Assembly: GCF_000196315.1 (NCBI RefSeq)
Contig: NC_014230.1
Location: 1,178,001 to 1,242,000 of the forward strand
DNA: 64,000 nucleotides
Origin: Croceibacter atlanticus HTCC2559
GTDB taxonomy: Bacteria > Bacteroidota > Bacteroidia > Flavobacteriales > Flavobacteriaceae
Direction: 5' to 3'
The position numbers were made by a program, and so were the translations under genes. Under the pieces are notes generated by a model. That model searched no databases. It saw nothing but the letters and a program-made list of their open reading frames with translations, and was not told the DNA's origin. Shown piece after piece: positions 51,777 to 61,360 of this stretch. Numbering within the stretch: position 1 is the stretch's first letter; each line of letters begins with the position of its first letter.

Positions 51777-52949
51777 TTAATATTCATCCCAAGTATCTCC
51801 AAAATTAAAGGCTAAGCTAAATCTTAAAGTGCCTTCTAATGGGTTTTGAGTTTGAGATGTAGAGAATAGATAAGAAACATCTATAGTTGCTAAGCTGTAC
51901 CTAAAACCTGCACCAATTGTTGCAAATTTTCTAAACCCTTTTTCATCACTTTCATTAAAATAACCAGCTCTAAAAGCAAAGCTATCTTGGTACCAATATT
52001 CTGCACCAATAGCCCAAGTAAATTCTTTTAATTCTTCACTAAAACCATCTGGAGCATCTCCCCAAGAAGAGAAAATAGCACCAAAAGAACTTGTATTATT
52101 GTAATCTCTTATTGCTTGCTCATCTTCTTCAGATAACTGTCCGTCCATATCCTCATCGACAGCTGGTGGCGTTGGTACTAATAGCTTGTTAACTTCAACT
52201 ATTGCAGAAATCTTATTGTCGAAATCTAGTATAAAGTCGTGCCCTACACCTAGTCTAAAGTTTGTAGGAATAAAGCTTTCTTGTCCTGCATCATCATATT
52301 TAATTTTAGGGCCTATATTACTTATGTTAACACCAGCTCTCCAGCGTCCATCAAAATTATTATAAGCAATTTCTTCACTTTGATAATAAGCAGAAACATC
52401 TACGCCAAAGGTATTTGCTGCAGAAGCGTCATTGTTAGTACTTTGTATTTGTAAGTCTGATCTTATATAGCGACCTGTAACACCCATAGAAAAACGCTCA
52501 CTTAATTTAAGAGAGTATCCAAGGTCTAAGGCAAGCTCATTTGGTTTTACTAATAGTGGTTGTTGGTCTGGTGTTTCTCTTAACTCAATATCACCATAAC
52601 TCGAATATTTTAAAGATCCTGCAACAGCACTACGTTCGCTAAATCTATTGTAATAGGTTAGCGTACCTATATTTATATCATTAACCAACTCTCTTAGGTA
52701 TGGTGTGTATGAAACTGCAATACCTTGTTGGTCAAGTGCAAATGCATATTTTGCTGGGTTCCATTGCTGTGAGTAGGTGTCTGGTGAAGACGCTGCTCCC
52801 ATATCACCAATACCAGATGCTCTTGCGTCTCCTGAAATTAATAAGAAAGGAACACCTGTTGTAATAACTCTGTTGTTTTCACTTTGCGCGTTAGCTTGTA
52901 TGTTGAATAACAGAAGGGTGCCAAATAAAACAAATGCTGCTTTTTTCAT
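51777..52949 (-). CDS. porV: T9SS outer-membrane shuttle protein PorV
   Basis: From the ATG at 52949 the protein is 390 residues and starts with a signal peptide (MKKAAFVLFGTLLLFNIQANA). The mature part is a beta barrel with the PorV start GVPFLLISGDARASGIGDMG and SPDTYSQQWNPAKYAF. PorV binds the sorting domain of type IX cargo and brings it to PorU. It lies next to porU. Confidence 0.95.
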   Translation of the reverse strand: MKKAAFVLFGTLLLFNIQANAQSENNRVITTGVPFLLISGDARASGIGDMGAASSPDTYSQQWNPAKYAFALDQQGIAVSYTPYLRELVNDINIGTLTYYNRFSERSAVAGSLKYSSYGDIELRETPDQQPLLVKPNELALDLGYSLKLSERFSMGVTGRYIRSDLQIQSTNNDASAANTFGVDVSAYYQSEEIAYNNFDGRWRAGVNISNIGPKIKYDDAGQESFIPTNFRLGVGHDFILDFDNKISAIVEVNKLLVPTPPAVDEDMDGQLSEEDEQAIRDYNNTSSFGAIFSSWGDAPDGFSEELKEFTWAIGAEYWYQDSFAFRAGYFNESDEKGFRKFATIGAGFRYSLATIDVSYLFSTSQTQNPLEGTLRFSLAFNFGDTWDEY

Positions 52950-52989
52950 GTAGTTCAAAATTTTAACAAATATAGATTTTTAATTGTAT

Positions 52990-55900
52990 TTATAGAATGA
53001 CCAGTTTTTCAAATTTGCTGAAACTCTTATTTGTAACTGTAGATTTAACCGAAAGTTTATAAATATAAACCCCTTTTCCTATACGGTCACCAAAATCATC
53101 TCTGCCATCCCAAGTTATATCTCTGGATAATTCTGAAACACCTGTATTCACTATTTGGTTAGTTGTCCAGACCACTTTTCCGGAAACAGTCATAACTTGT
53201 ACTTGTACTTCTAAAGGTTCAAATGGGCGATTATGTTTAAACCAAAACTCTGTATAATTTGTAAATGGGTTTGGGTAATTTAAAACCCTTGTAATTGCAA
53301 GCTCATCATCACCAGTTACAATAAACTGTATGTCTGCAGTAGATTTATTATTGTAGGTGTCCCAAGCTGTAAAGGTTAATGTATGTAAACCTTCTTCTAG
53401 TCCTCTTAGCCTATAAACAACTTCACCTTTAGAGTAGTCATCTACTTCTGCTTCATAGTAGTCATTAAGGATTATAGGATCTATTTCTTCGCCATCTAAA
53501 ACAGCTGTAATGTCATGGCCAATACCACTCGCCGTATTTATACCATTAAGGTCCTCTAATTTTGCTAATATAAATGGAGAGCTATTTGTTATGTCTCCAG
53601 ACACAAAACTCTCATCATTCATAAAGAGATTTATAATTGGAGGCTCGTTATCTTCTGGCGCATTTTCATTTATTCCACCTACTAATATCTGTTCATTAAA
53701 ACCGGATTGGTCATCTAGCTCTCCTTCTTTTTCAGCATAAAAACTAATTCTACCATTACCAACAGGAATACCTATATCTTGTGGAACTATAAAATCAAAC
53801 TCAAACTCACCGTTAGTGACAGAGGCTTGGCCTCTAAAAATTGTATTTCCTAACGTTGTGAAATCTAGTAGGAGTAATTGCCCATCATCATCTCTCACAT
53901 TATCATTTCCTAATGTTGTGCGTTGTATCCTTTTATCAAAAATGGTAACTTCTAAATTACCAGTGTAGTTATTTAACAATCCGCCAGAAGGTGTAGTTAC
54001 TTGACCTCTCATTTTTACATAGCTTAATGCTTTTAGGGTATCTGTAGGTTGAGAAATAGGAGTGTCATTAATATGTGTTAATCTCACATTTGGTTTAGGG
54101 TTAGAGAGTTTCATTGCAGGATCTCCTAAATAAAACACAACACGTTTTCCGTTGTTGTTTATTTCGTTCTTAGTTTTCCTTAAAGCTTCTGCAACAGAGT
54201 CGTCATTACCATCATAGTCGAATAGGAATGGTGCCAAGATTGCATTAAAATCTACACCATTTACTACGGTAATTTCTCTTGTTGTAGTAATCATAGCTAC
54301 AGAACCGCCAATTGGATTTTGTAGTGTTAACTCTCCAGCAGCAATCCTTAAAGGGTTGTCAAATTTTGTAAACTCACAAGTTACAGTAACAAACATGGTG
54401 TACCTGTTTGTATTTGCCCAATTATTAATTCCTGGTTGTGTAACAATAAATTCATTAGCTAAGCCATCTTCTCCGCCGTGACCAAAATAATTTGTTACAG
54501 TGGCACCTCTTTCTATTGCATTTGTAATGGCTTCGTTTACATCTGGATACCTGTTTCCTCCAGCTGTTGATTCTTGTTGAAATGCATCTGAGTGAATTTT
54601 ATATACATTTAAGCTAGGTTTGTTTTGTCCTATTTCATCTCCCAAGGCATCTAGTTGTACCTCGATACCTTCATATTCAAACTCAACATCTACATCATCT
54701 GAAATTAGTAGAAAGTTATTTCGCCATCTTCCATAAGATACTTTGCTTTCGTAATCAATAATTTTGTCTACTAACGTTCTTGCTAATTGAGGTGTGTCGG
54801 CTAAAATTCTACCAATAGCAATATCTAGTTTGTCAAAGTTCTGAAAGGTACCTTCGTTAGGGTCTATCATCCCAAAATAATCATCTGAAGCAAACGAGCT
54901 TAATAAAGAGAAGCTACGAAGCCTTTGGTAGGTAGGTATGATAAGGTTGTTATTTTGAAGTCTGTCTTTATAATCTACAGAGCCTTCACCAAACAAACAC
55001 ACGTATTTTAAACGGCTTGCTGGAGATGAGGCGTTGTCATAAACATATTTAACAAAATTTCTTATTGCAGAAATGTCTTGTTGTCCAGAGCTAAATTCGT
55101 TATAAATGGTTTGTAGCTGCACTACTTTTACATTAAGGCCATCTCTATCTCTTCTGTATTGAGCAAGCCTATTAGCTTCAGAAATTAAAGTATTATCTAC
55201 CAGCATTAGATAATCTACATCTTCAAAATTCGCTGTATTGCTGTTAAATATTGTGCCTTTAAGATTTTGATTAATTACCTGTGATTGTGATTCTCTCAAA
55301 GGTGTGTAATAGTCTGTTGGTGAAATAGCCACATAGTTTCTCTCTTCACCTAATGTGGTTTTAAAAGATAATGTATTTGCGTTAGTAGTATTTGCAATAC
55401 TTGTAACTTGTTGTGCATTGGTGATATCCCAAACCTGAGATATGTTTTGTGAATTCTGAATTATATATTCTCCAATGCCAGAGGCTGATATAGCGTCACG
55501 ATTTTTAAATTTAAACTGAATATTGTCTGCAATGAGTTCTCGTCGTGCTTCTATACTTATGTAATCTAAGTAGCCTCTACTGGCAGGATTACCATTATTA
55601 TTGTAATTGAGATTAACTGAAACATTATCTGAAGTTGCATCTACATTGCCGACAAATTGATTAGCACTTCCTAAGGATGTTCCTGCAATGGCTCCAAAAA
55701 AGAGATTATCTACATCTTCACCATTAATATTTACATTTAATGTGGTAGAGCTTTCTGAAGCTGCTGCTGCATAAACTTTTACGAGCATTTGCTCAGAATT
55801 TACAATGTTGGGGAAGTTAAACTCATAAGTTCTGTCATTCTCAACATCAAAACGATCTCCAAACCAACGTCTTCCTACTAAAACAGGAGAAAACCTGTCT

Positions 55901-56829
55901 TCTTCAACGAACTTGTAATCATCAAATGTTGTAAAAGTTACGTCTGGTGTTCCTGTAGGCTGAGTAAAAGGAAAAATACGATTACCTAAATCACCATCGG
56001 CTGTGATATAGTAGTAAGCACGTTCTGCATACGGATTAATATTGCTGTTGTTTTCCTCTACAAAACCATTAATACTTTCGGCGTAAAAAAGAACACTGTC
56101 ATTATTATCAAAACTGCCGTCTTCTTCGCCAATAACTTGAATGCTAACTTGTGGTGGATCAAAATGTTCATTTTCTGAAACTAATAATGGTAACGCTCTT
56201 CCGCCATGTCCATAAATCTTTAAACGTCTAGGATCTATGTTATTCACATTCATACCTAAATCTTGGAGGAAACTACGGGTAAGTTGATGCACACCATCCT
56301 TTTCAACATAAAACTTATAAATATTTCCAGATGCTAATACAGAATTTGTTACTGCTTGAGACTGTGTGTTATTAGTTGCTCGTTGAAGTGATGGGTTGTT
56401 GGTGTAATTAACCGTAAAAGAAGTAAGTCTCTTGTAAGTGTTTTTGTCTTTAATAATTGGGCTTAATCGTAATGTAGCATAACCAATGCCTCTTGCGTAT
56501 GAAATTTTAAGTTCAGGATTATGGTTAGTTGGTATTTTCGAAGTATCTAGGTTAGATAGTAATGTCTTATTAATAGTTTGGTAAGATACATTACTTAAGG
56601 AAACAGAATTTTGTGAAATATATCCAGATTCTTTCCATTGTGTGCTATAATGTATTGTTTTTAAAACATCATCAAATTCAAAATTCTTGGTTTCAAAACC
56701 TGGTACTGTAAATGAAGATCTAGAGGTTGCAACAGCTTTTTCATCTTCCCAAACAATAGAAAACTGCTTAGATTGTGCGGTAACAACGACAGTAAATAAT
56801 AAAAAAGTAAAGAATAAAGATATTTTCAT
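52990..56829 (-). CDS. porU: T9SS sortase PorU (C25 peptidase)
   Basis: The 1279-residue protein has a signal peptide, a gingipain-type C25 peptidase domain with the His in NYFGHGGEDG and the Cys in FVTVTCEFTKFDN, and a C-terminal sorting-type domain (NYPNPFTNYTEFWFKHNRP). It cleaves the sorting signal of exported proteins and joins them to surface lipopolysaccharide. It is followed by porV and divergent from gldJ. Length agrees with PorU proteins in flavobacteria. Confidence 0.95.
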   Translation of the reverse strand: MKISLFFTFLLFTVVVTAQSKQFSIVWEDEKAVATSRSSFTVPGFETKNFEFDDVLKTIHYSTQWKESGYISQNSVSLSNVSYQTINKTLLSNLDTSKIPTNHNPELKISYARGIGYATLRLSPIIKDKNTYKRLTSFTVNYTNNPSLQRATNNTQSQAVTNSVLASGNIYKFYVEKDGVHQLTRSFLQDLGMNVNNIDPRRLKIYGHGGRALPLLVSENEHFDPPQVSIQVIGEEDGSFDNNDSVLFYAESINGFVEENNSNINPYAERAYYYITADGDLGNRIFPFTQPTGTPDVTFTTFDDYKFVEEDRFSPVLVGRRWFGDRFDVENDRTYEFNFPNIVNSEQMLVKVYAAAASESSTTLNVNINGEDVDNLFFGAIAGTSLGSANQFVGNVDATSDNVSVNLNYNNNGNPASRGYLDYISIEARRELIADNIQFKFKNRDAISASGIGEYIIQNSQNISQVWDITNAQQVTSIANTTNANTLSFKTTLGEERNYVAISPTDYYTPLRESQSQVINQNLKGTIFNSNTANFEDVDYLMLVDNTLISEANRLAQYRRDRDGLNVKVVQLQTIYNEFSSGQQDISAIRNFVKYVYDNASSPASRLKYVCLFGEGSVDYKDRLQNNNLIIPTYQRLRSFSLLSSFASDDYFGMIDPNEGTFQNFDKLDIAIGRILADTPQLARTLVDKIIDYESKVSYGRWRNNFLLISDDVDVEFEYEGIEVQLDALGDEIGQNKPSLNVYKIHSDAFQQESTAGGNRYPDVNEAITNAIERGATVTNYFGHGGEDGLANEFIVTQPGINNWANTNRYTMFVTVTCEFTKFDNPLRIAAGELTLQNPIGGSVAMITTTREITVVNGVDFNAILAPFLFDYDGNDDSVAEALRKTKNEINNNGKRVVFYLGDPAMKLSNPKPNVRLTHINDTPISQPTDTLKALSYVKMRGQVTTPSGGLLNNYTGNLEVTIFDKRIQRTTLGNDNVRDDDGQLLLLDFTTLGNTIFRGQASVTNGEFEFDFIVPQDIGIPVGNGRISFYAEKEGELDDQSGFNEQILVGGINENAPEDNEPPIINLFMNDESFVSGDITNSSPFILAKLEDLNGINTASGIGHDITAVLDGEEIDPIILNDYYEAEVDDYSKGEVVYRLRGLEEGLHTLTFTAWDTYNNKSTADIQFIVTGDDELAITRVLNYPNPFTNYTEFWFKHNRPFEPLEVQVQVMTVSGKVVWTTNQIVNTGVSELSRDITWDGRDDFGDRIGKGVYIYKLSVKSTVTNKSFSKFEKLVIL

Positions 56830-56915
56830 GGACTACAATAACGCAAATTTTTATGGAGTAGTATTTGTTAAGACAACAAAAACAAAATTAAGTATTTATA
56901 CGAATCTTAACCTAT

Positions 56916-56947
56916 TTTCGTTCTTCTAATAATATAATGTATGTTTG
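56916..56947 (+). promoter_or_regulatory. candidate gldJ promoter
   Basis: TATGTTTG at 56940-56947 fits the bacteroidete -7 consensus TAnnTTTG. A TTTC at 56916-56919, 20 bases upstream, approximates the -33 TTTG. It lies 80 bases before the gldJ start in the divergent porU-gldJ region. Confidence 0.4.
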
Positions 56948-57026
56948 TACTTCAATTAACGTAAAATAATCTTGAAAAGTTTGCGTTAATTATTATATTG
57001 CAAACCCAAATTTCATAAACCTAATA

Positions 57027-58727
57027 ATGCGTATGAAAATTAAATTAACCTATAGAGTGCTTGCTGCCATTACATTATGTCTTGGTTTGGTAAGTTGTAA
57101 CAACTCGCGAGAATATAGAGATTCTTCAAGAGCTACTGGCTGGAATGTTAACGGAAAAGATGGTGGTTTTCAATTAAACACAGATTTTCAAGAACAAGAA
57201 ACAGGTCCAGGATTAGTTTTTGTTGAAGGTGGTACTTTTACAATGGGTCAGGTACAGGATGATGTTATGCATGATTGGAATAACACTCCTAACCAACAAC
57301 ACGTTCAGTCTTTTTATATGGATGAGACCGAGGTGACCAATGCAATGTATTTAGAGTATTTAGATTGGTTGAAAAAAGTATTTCCTCCAACTGAAGAAAG
57401 CTACAGAAACATATATAATGGTGCATTACCAGATACTTTAGTTTGGAGAAACCGTTTAGGTTATAATGAAACAATGACCAATAACTACCTACGCCACCCA
57501 GCATATGCATTTTACCCAGTAGTTGGTGTAAACTGGATACAGGCAGTTGAATTTAGTAAATGGCGTACAAATAGAGTTAACGAGTCTATTCTTGAGGAAG
57601 AAGGCTTTACGCAAAGAGGCGCAAAATATAATGTAGACGCAGGTTCTACTTTTGATACTGAGACTTACATAAATTCTCCAACATCTACTTACGGTGGAAA
57701 TGATGAGATTACTCGTGGTGGTAAGATGTCTGAGCGTTTAGAAAAAAATAATACACCTCGTACCAATAAAGATGGTACTGGTGGTGGAGAAGCAACAGAT
57801 CTTTATGTACAACGTAAAGATGGTCTTTTATTACCAGAATACAGATTGCCAACAGAGGCAGAGTGGGAATACGCAGCACTTGGTTTAGTTGGAATTAGAG
57901 ATTATAATGTTTATAGAGGACGTAAGAAATATCCTTGGGATGGCCAGTACACACGTTCTGGAAACCGCAGATCTCGTGGAGACCAATTAGCAAACTTTAA
58001 GCAAGGTGATGGTGATTATGGTGGTATTGCTGGTTGGAGTGATGATGGTGCAGATATCACTGCAGAAATTAAAACTTATGAGCCAAACGATTACGGTCTT
58101 TATGATATGGCTGGTAATGTTGCAGAATGGGTAGCAGATGTTTACAGACCTATTGTAGATGATGAGTTTAACGACTTTAACTACTATCGTGGTAACGTTT
58201 ATACTAAAAACGATATTAATGAGGATGGTACAGTTAAGCTAGTAACTACAGAAGATATTGTTTATGATACTTTAAGCAACGGTAAAATTATAGCTAGAGA
58301 TTTACCTGGAGAAATTGTTAGCGTACCTGTTGATGAAAAAGAAACTTACTTAAGAACTCAATTCTCAACAAGTGACAACCGTGACTTTAGAGATGGAGAT
58401 AAGCGCTCTACAAGATATTACACAACTTTTGGAGATGAAGAAGTTTCTGATACTAAGCGTATGTATAACGCTCCAACACACCAAGTATCTGCAGATAGCT
58501 CTGGTTCTTTATTAAGAGAATACGATGAGTCATCTAAAAGAACAACTTTAGTTAATGACCAAGTACGTGTTTATAAAGGTGGTAGCTGGAGAGATAGAGC
58601 TTATTGGCTAGATCCTGCAAACCGTCGTTATTTCCCTCAAGATATGGCAACAGATTACATTGGTTTTAGAAATGCAATGTCACGTGTTGGTTCTAAATCT
58701 AAACAAGGAAAACGCGCTAGAAACTAA
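57027..58727 (+). CDS. gldJ: gliding motility lipoprotein GldJ
   Basis: The 566-residue lipoprotein has a signal with lipobox LGLVSCNNS at about residue 25 and a formylglycine-generating-enzyme-like fold (FVEGGTFTMGQVQDD, ATEWV-type DMAGNVAEWVADV, and ending YKGGSWRDRAYWLDP ... GFRNAMSR). GldJ is required for gliding and for type IX secretion. It lies divergent to porU and ahead of murF. Confidence 0.94.
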   Translation: MRMKIKLTYRVLAAITLCLGLVSCNNSREYRDSSRATGWNVNGKDGGFQLNTDFQEQETGPGLVFVEGGTFTMGQVQDDVMHDWNNTPNQQHVQSFYMDETEVTNAMYLEYLDWLKKVFPPTEESYRNIYNGALPDTLVWRNRLGYNETMTNNYLRHPAYAFYPVVGVNWIQAVEFSKWRTNRVNESILEEEGFTQRGAKYNVDAGSTFDTETYINSPTSTYGGNDEITRGGKMSERLEKNNTPRTNKDGTGGGEATDLYVQRKDGLLLPEYRLPTEAEWEYAALGLVGIRDYNVYRGRKKYPWDGQYTRSGNRRSRGDQLANFKQGDGDYGGIAGWSDDGADITAEIKTYEPNDYGLYDMAGNVAEWVADVYRPIVDDEFNDFNYYRGNVYTKNDINEDGTVKLVTTEDIVYDTLSNGKIIARDLPGEIVSVPVDEKETYLRTQFSTSDNRDFRDGDKRSTRYYTTFGDEEVSDTKRMYNAPTHQVSADSSGSLLREYDESSKRTTLVNDQVRVYKGGSWRDRAYWLDPANRRYFPQDMATDYIGFRNAMSRVGSKSKQGKRARN

Positions 58728-58746
58728 TTTTTAGTAACACATATTT

Positions 58747-58780
58747 AAAAAAGTCCTAAGTTTACATTAGGACTTTTTTT
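58747..58780. terminator. intrinsic terminator after gldJ
   Basis: Stem AAAAAAGTCCTAA/TTAGGACTTTTTT with a seven-base loop and T-run, 20 bases after the gldJ stop. It separates gldJ from murF. Confidence 0.92.
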
Positions 58781-58800
58781 ATACCCAATTTCCAAATTTA

Positions 58801-60069
58801 ATGACACTTCATCACCATTTTTTAAACAGTACAGGTATAAGTACAGATACCAGAAAGATTAAAAAGGATAATATATTCTTTGCCCTAAAAGGAGATAACT
58901 TTAATGGTAATACTTATGCAGATTTAGCTATTGACCAAGGTGCATCTTATGTGGTAATAGATGAAGAGCAATTTAAAAAAGATGATAGATACATCTTGGT
59001 AGATGATGTTTTACAAACCCTACAGGAATTAGCTTCTTTTCATAGAAACTACTTAGGAATACCTATTATATCATTAACAGGAAGTAATGGGAAAACCACT
59101 ACAAAAGAACTTATAAATGCAGTACTTACTAAGGGTTATAAAACAGTAGCCACAGTAGGAAATTTAAATAATCATATTGGTGTGCCGCTAACATTGCTTT
59201 CTATGTCTAAAGACACAGAGTTAGGAATAGTCGAGATGGGAGCAAATCATATTGGTGAGATAGAGATGCTTTGTAATATTGCACAACCAGACTATGGTTA
59301 TATCACTAATTTTGGCAAAGCTCACTTAGAAGGATTTGGTAGTGAAGAAGGTGTAGTTATTGGTAAAAGTGAATTATATAAACACTTAAAAAGCCACGAT
59401 AAAATTGTCTTTGTTAACTCTAATGATGCAAAGCAAGTTGATTTAACTAAAGGAATGAAAACCTTTACTTTTGGATTAAAACAATCTGATGTTTGGGTGT
59501 CCTTTAAAAATGTAAATCCTTTGGTTGAAATGAATTTAGACAACCTTACTATAAAAAGTAACCTTATAGGAGTTTACAATTCAAATAATATTGCGGCTGC
59601 CGTTGCAATAGGAAGATATTTTAAAATTTCAGATAAGCATATAGTTGAAGCTGTTGAGAATTATGTGCCTTCAAACAACAGATCTCAAATTATCAAAAAA
59701 GATAACTTGACAATATTATTAGATGCCTATAACGCAAATCCTAGTAGTATGAAAGTTGCTTTGGAAAACCTTCAGGCATTAAACGACACTCCTAAATATG
59801 CAATTCTAGGCGATATGTTTGAGTTGGGTGCTTCAGCTAAGAAAGAGCATATGAGTATTGCTAAGTTAGCAGCATCAATACATTTAGATGGTGTTTTATT
59901 GGTAGGTGAAAATTTCAGCAATTTAAATTTTGATGCGCCAGGTATAGCATATTATACTTCAACAAAAGAGCTATTGGAAAACGAAGATTTTTCAAAATAT
60001 AAAACAGGAACATTGCTTGTAAAAGGATCCCGAGGAATGGCTTTGGAACAAATCCTGGATAAACTTTAA
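58801..60069 (+). CDS. murF: UDP-N-acetylmuramoyl-tripeptide-D-alanyl-D-alanine ligase
   Basis: The 422-residue Mur ligase has the N-terminal domain (GISTDTRKIKKDNIFFALKG), the ATP loop SLTGSNGKTTTKELINAV, EMGANHIGEIEMLCNIA and NNRSQII. It adds D-Ala-D-Ala in peptidoglycan synthesis. It follows gldJ on the same strand after a terminator and is thus on its own transcript start. Confidence 0.94.
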   Translation: MTLHHHFLNSTGISTDTRKIKKDNIFFALKGDNFNGNTYADLAIDQGASYVVIDEEQFKKDDRYILVDDVLQTLQELASFHRNYLGIPIISLTGSNGKTTTKELINAVLTKGYKTVATVGNLNNHIGVPLTLLSMSKDTELGIVEMGANHIGEIEMLCNIAQPDYGYITNFGKAHLEGFGSEEGVVIGKSELYKHLKSHDKIVFVNSNDAKQVDLTKGMKTFTFGLKQSDVWVSFKNVNPLVEMNLDNLTIKSNLIGVYNSNNIAAAVAIGRYFKISDKHIVEAVENYVPSNNRSQIIKKDNLTILLDAYNANPSSMKVALENLQALNDTPKYAILGDMFELGASAKKEHMSIAKLAASIHLDGVLLVGENFSNLNFDAPGIAYYTSTKELLENEDFSKYKTGTLLVKGSRGMALEQILDKL

Positions 60070-60135
60070 AAACTTCAAAATTTATACTTATTCAAACAAT
60101 AAATAGGTGTCTTAATTAGTTACTAATGTTTGAGT

Positions 60136-60732
60136 ATGAATTTAGAGTTAATTTCCAAAGTAAGAGCTTACTGCAAATCTTTAATAGATAATAGTAAGTG
60201 TAAAGAATTGCCATTTCACAATTGGCAACACACAGAAGATGTAGCAATACAAACAGCGTTAATATCTTCTTTTGAAAATTTAAAAGATACTGAAGCAGAA
60301 GACTTAATTATTGCTTCTTACTTTCACGATACAGGAAATATTGAAGACGTTTGTAACCACGAGCATTTTAGCTGTGAGTTTGCAGCATCTTTTCTAGCCA
60401 ATGAAGATTTTCCTGAGCATAGAATTAAAAATGTGGTAAGTGCAATAAAAGCCACAAAGATGCCACAACAACCAGTAAGTAAATTACAGCAAATAATTTG
60501 TGATGCAGATTTGGCACATCTTGGTAAAGCCAATTTTATTACTAAAAACTTAAAATTAAGATTTGAATGGGAAACCTGTAATAATATTAAGTTTACAGAT
60601 GTTGAGTGGGCAGATTTAAATATTAAATTCTTAGAAGGGCATAAATTTCATACGCCATTTGCACAACGAAATTTTACTGTACAAAAATCAAAAAATATTG
60701 ATAGTTTGAAGACTATGTTAGCTCAAGCATAG
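60136..60732 (+). CDS. HD-domain phosphohydrolase
   Basis: From the ATG at 60136 the protein is 198 residues. It has the HD metal motifs HNWQHTEDVAIQTALI and SYFHDTGNI, then CDADLAHLGK. Such proteins hydrolyse nucleotides or related phosphates; the substrate is unknown. The frame could start two codons earlier at a TTG. Confidence 0.85.
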   Translation: MNLELISKVRAYCKSLIDNSKCKELPFHNWQHTEDVAIQTALISSFENLKDTEAEDLIIASYFHDTGNIEDVCNHEHFSCEFAASFLANEDFPEHRIKNVVSAIKATKMPQQPVSKLQQIICDADLAHLGKANFITKNLKLRFEWETCNNIKFTDVEWADLNIKFLEGHKFHTPFAQRNFTVQKSKNIDSLKTMLAQA

Positions 60733-60738
60733 CCCTAA

Positions 60739-60767
60739 AAAAAGCCCCATTTAAAATGAGGCTTTTT
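60739..60767. terminator. intrinsic terminator after the HD-domain gene
   Basis: Stem AAAAAGCCcCAT/ATGaGGCTTTTT with one mismatch, then T-run. It is convergent with the gene at 60802. Confidence 0.85.
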
Positions 60768-60801
60768 GGCTAATTCAAATCAATTATCACTTCTTTTTCA
60801 A

Positions 60802-61251
60802 TTATCTTCTACGGTTATGAGAATCTTTACCGCCACGTTTTCCTTTCATCTTTCGTGGAGATTTTTTTGATGCTTCCCACTTTTCAAACTGTTCAGCATT
60901 TAAGATAGATTTCATTTCATTTTTCATCTCTATCTTATGATCTAGCATTGCAAGCTTTTGATCATGGCGTTCTTCTTTTGTAAGTCTTTTGCCGTCTTCT
61001 CTATTTGCTTTTAGTTCTTTTCTCTTTGTTTCCATTTTAGAAAAGTTATCTAAGTGTAAAGCCATTACTTTATCCTGTTGTGACTTGTTAAGGTCTAACT
61101 TTAACGTCATCTTTTTAGTGATAAGTTCAGCTTTCTGTTCTGCAGAAATTTCTGTTCTATCTCCTTTTCTGTTAGGACGGTCTTTTCTGTCTTGCGCCAT
61201 TGCTGTACCCATTAATAATATGGCAAGCATTACTGTGATTTTAGTTTTCAT
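60802..61251 (-). CDS. periplasmic DUF4890/Spy-like protein
   Basis: The 149-residue protein has a signal peptide (MKTKITVMLAILLMGTAMA, Q) and a helical mature part rich in Lys, Arg, Glu (KMTLKLDLNKSQQDKVMALH, KNEMKSILNAEQFEKWE), with a basic tail (KGKRGGKDSHNRRR). It resembles DUF4890 and CpxP/Spy-type envelope proteins that sense or hold unfolded proteins. Assignment is by pattern only. Confidence 0.75.
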   Translation of the reverse strand: MKTKITVMLAILLMGTAMAQDRKDRPNRKGDRTEISAEQKAELITKKMTLKLDLNKSQQDKVMALHLDNFSKMETKRKELKANREDGKRLTKEERHDQKLAMLDHKIEMKNEMKSILNAEQFEKWEASKKSPRKMKGKRGGKDSHNRRR

Positions 61252-61307
61252 AATTTTTTATTTTAAGTTATAATACTATGACTCTTAAAAACTTAAATGG
61301 TTTAAAT

Positions 61308-61338
61308 AAAAAAAGCTACTTTAATTAAAAAGTAGCTT
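61308..61338 (-). terminator. intrinsic terminator after the phosphatase gene
   Basis: Stem AAGCTACTT/AAGTAGCTT with T-run on the minus strand. It is 23 bases past the phosphatase stop. Confidence 0.85.
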
Positions 61339-61360
61339 GGTATTAACAAATAAGAGGTGT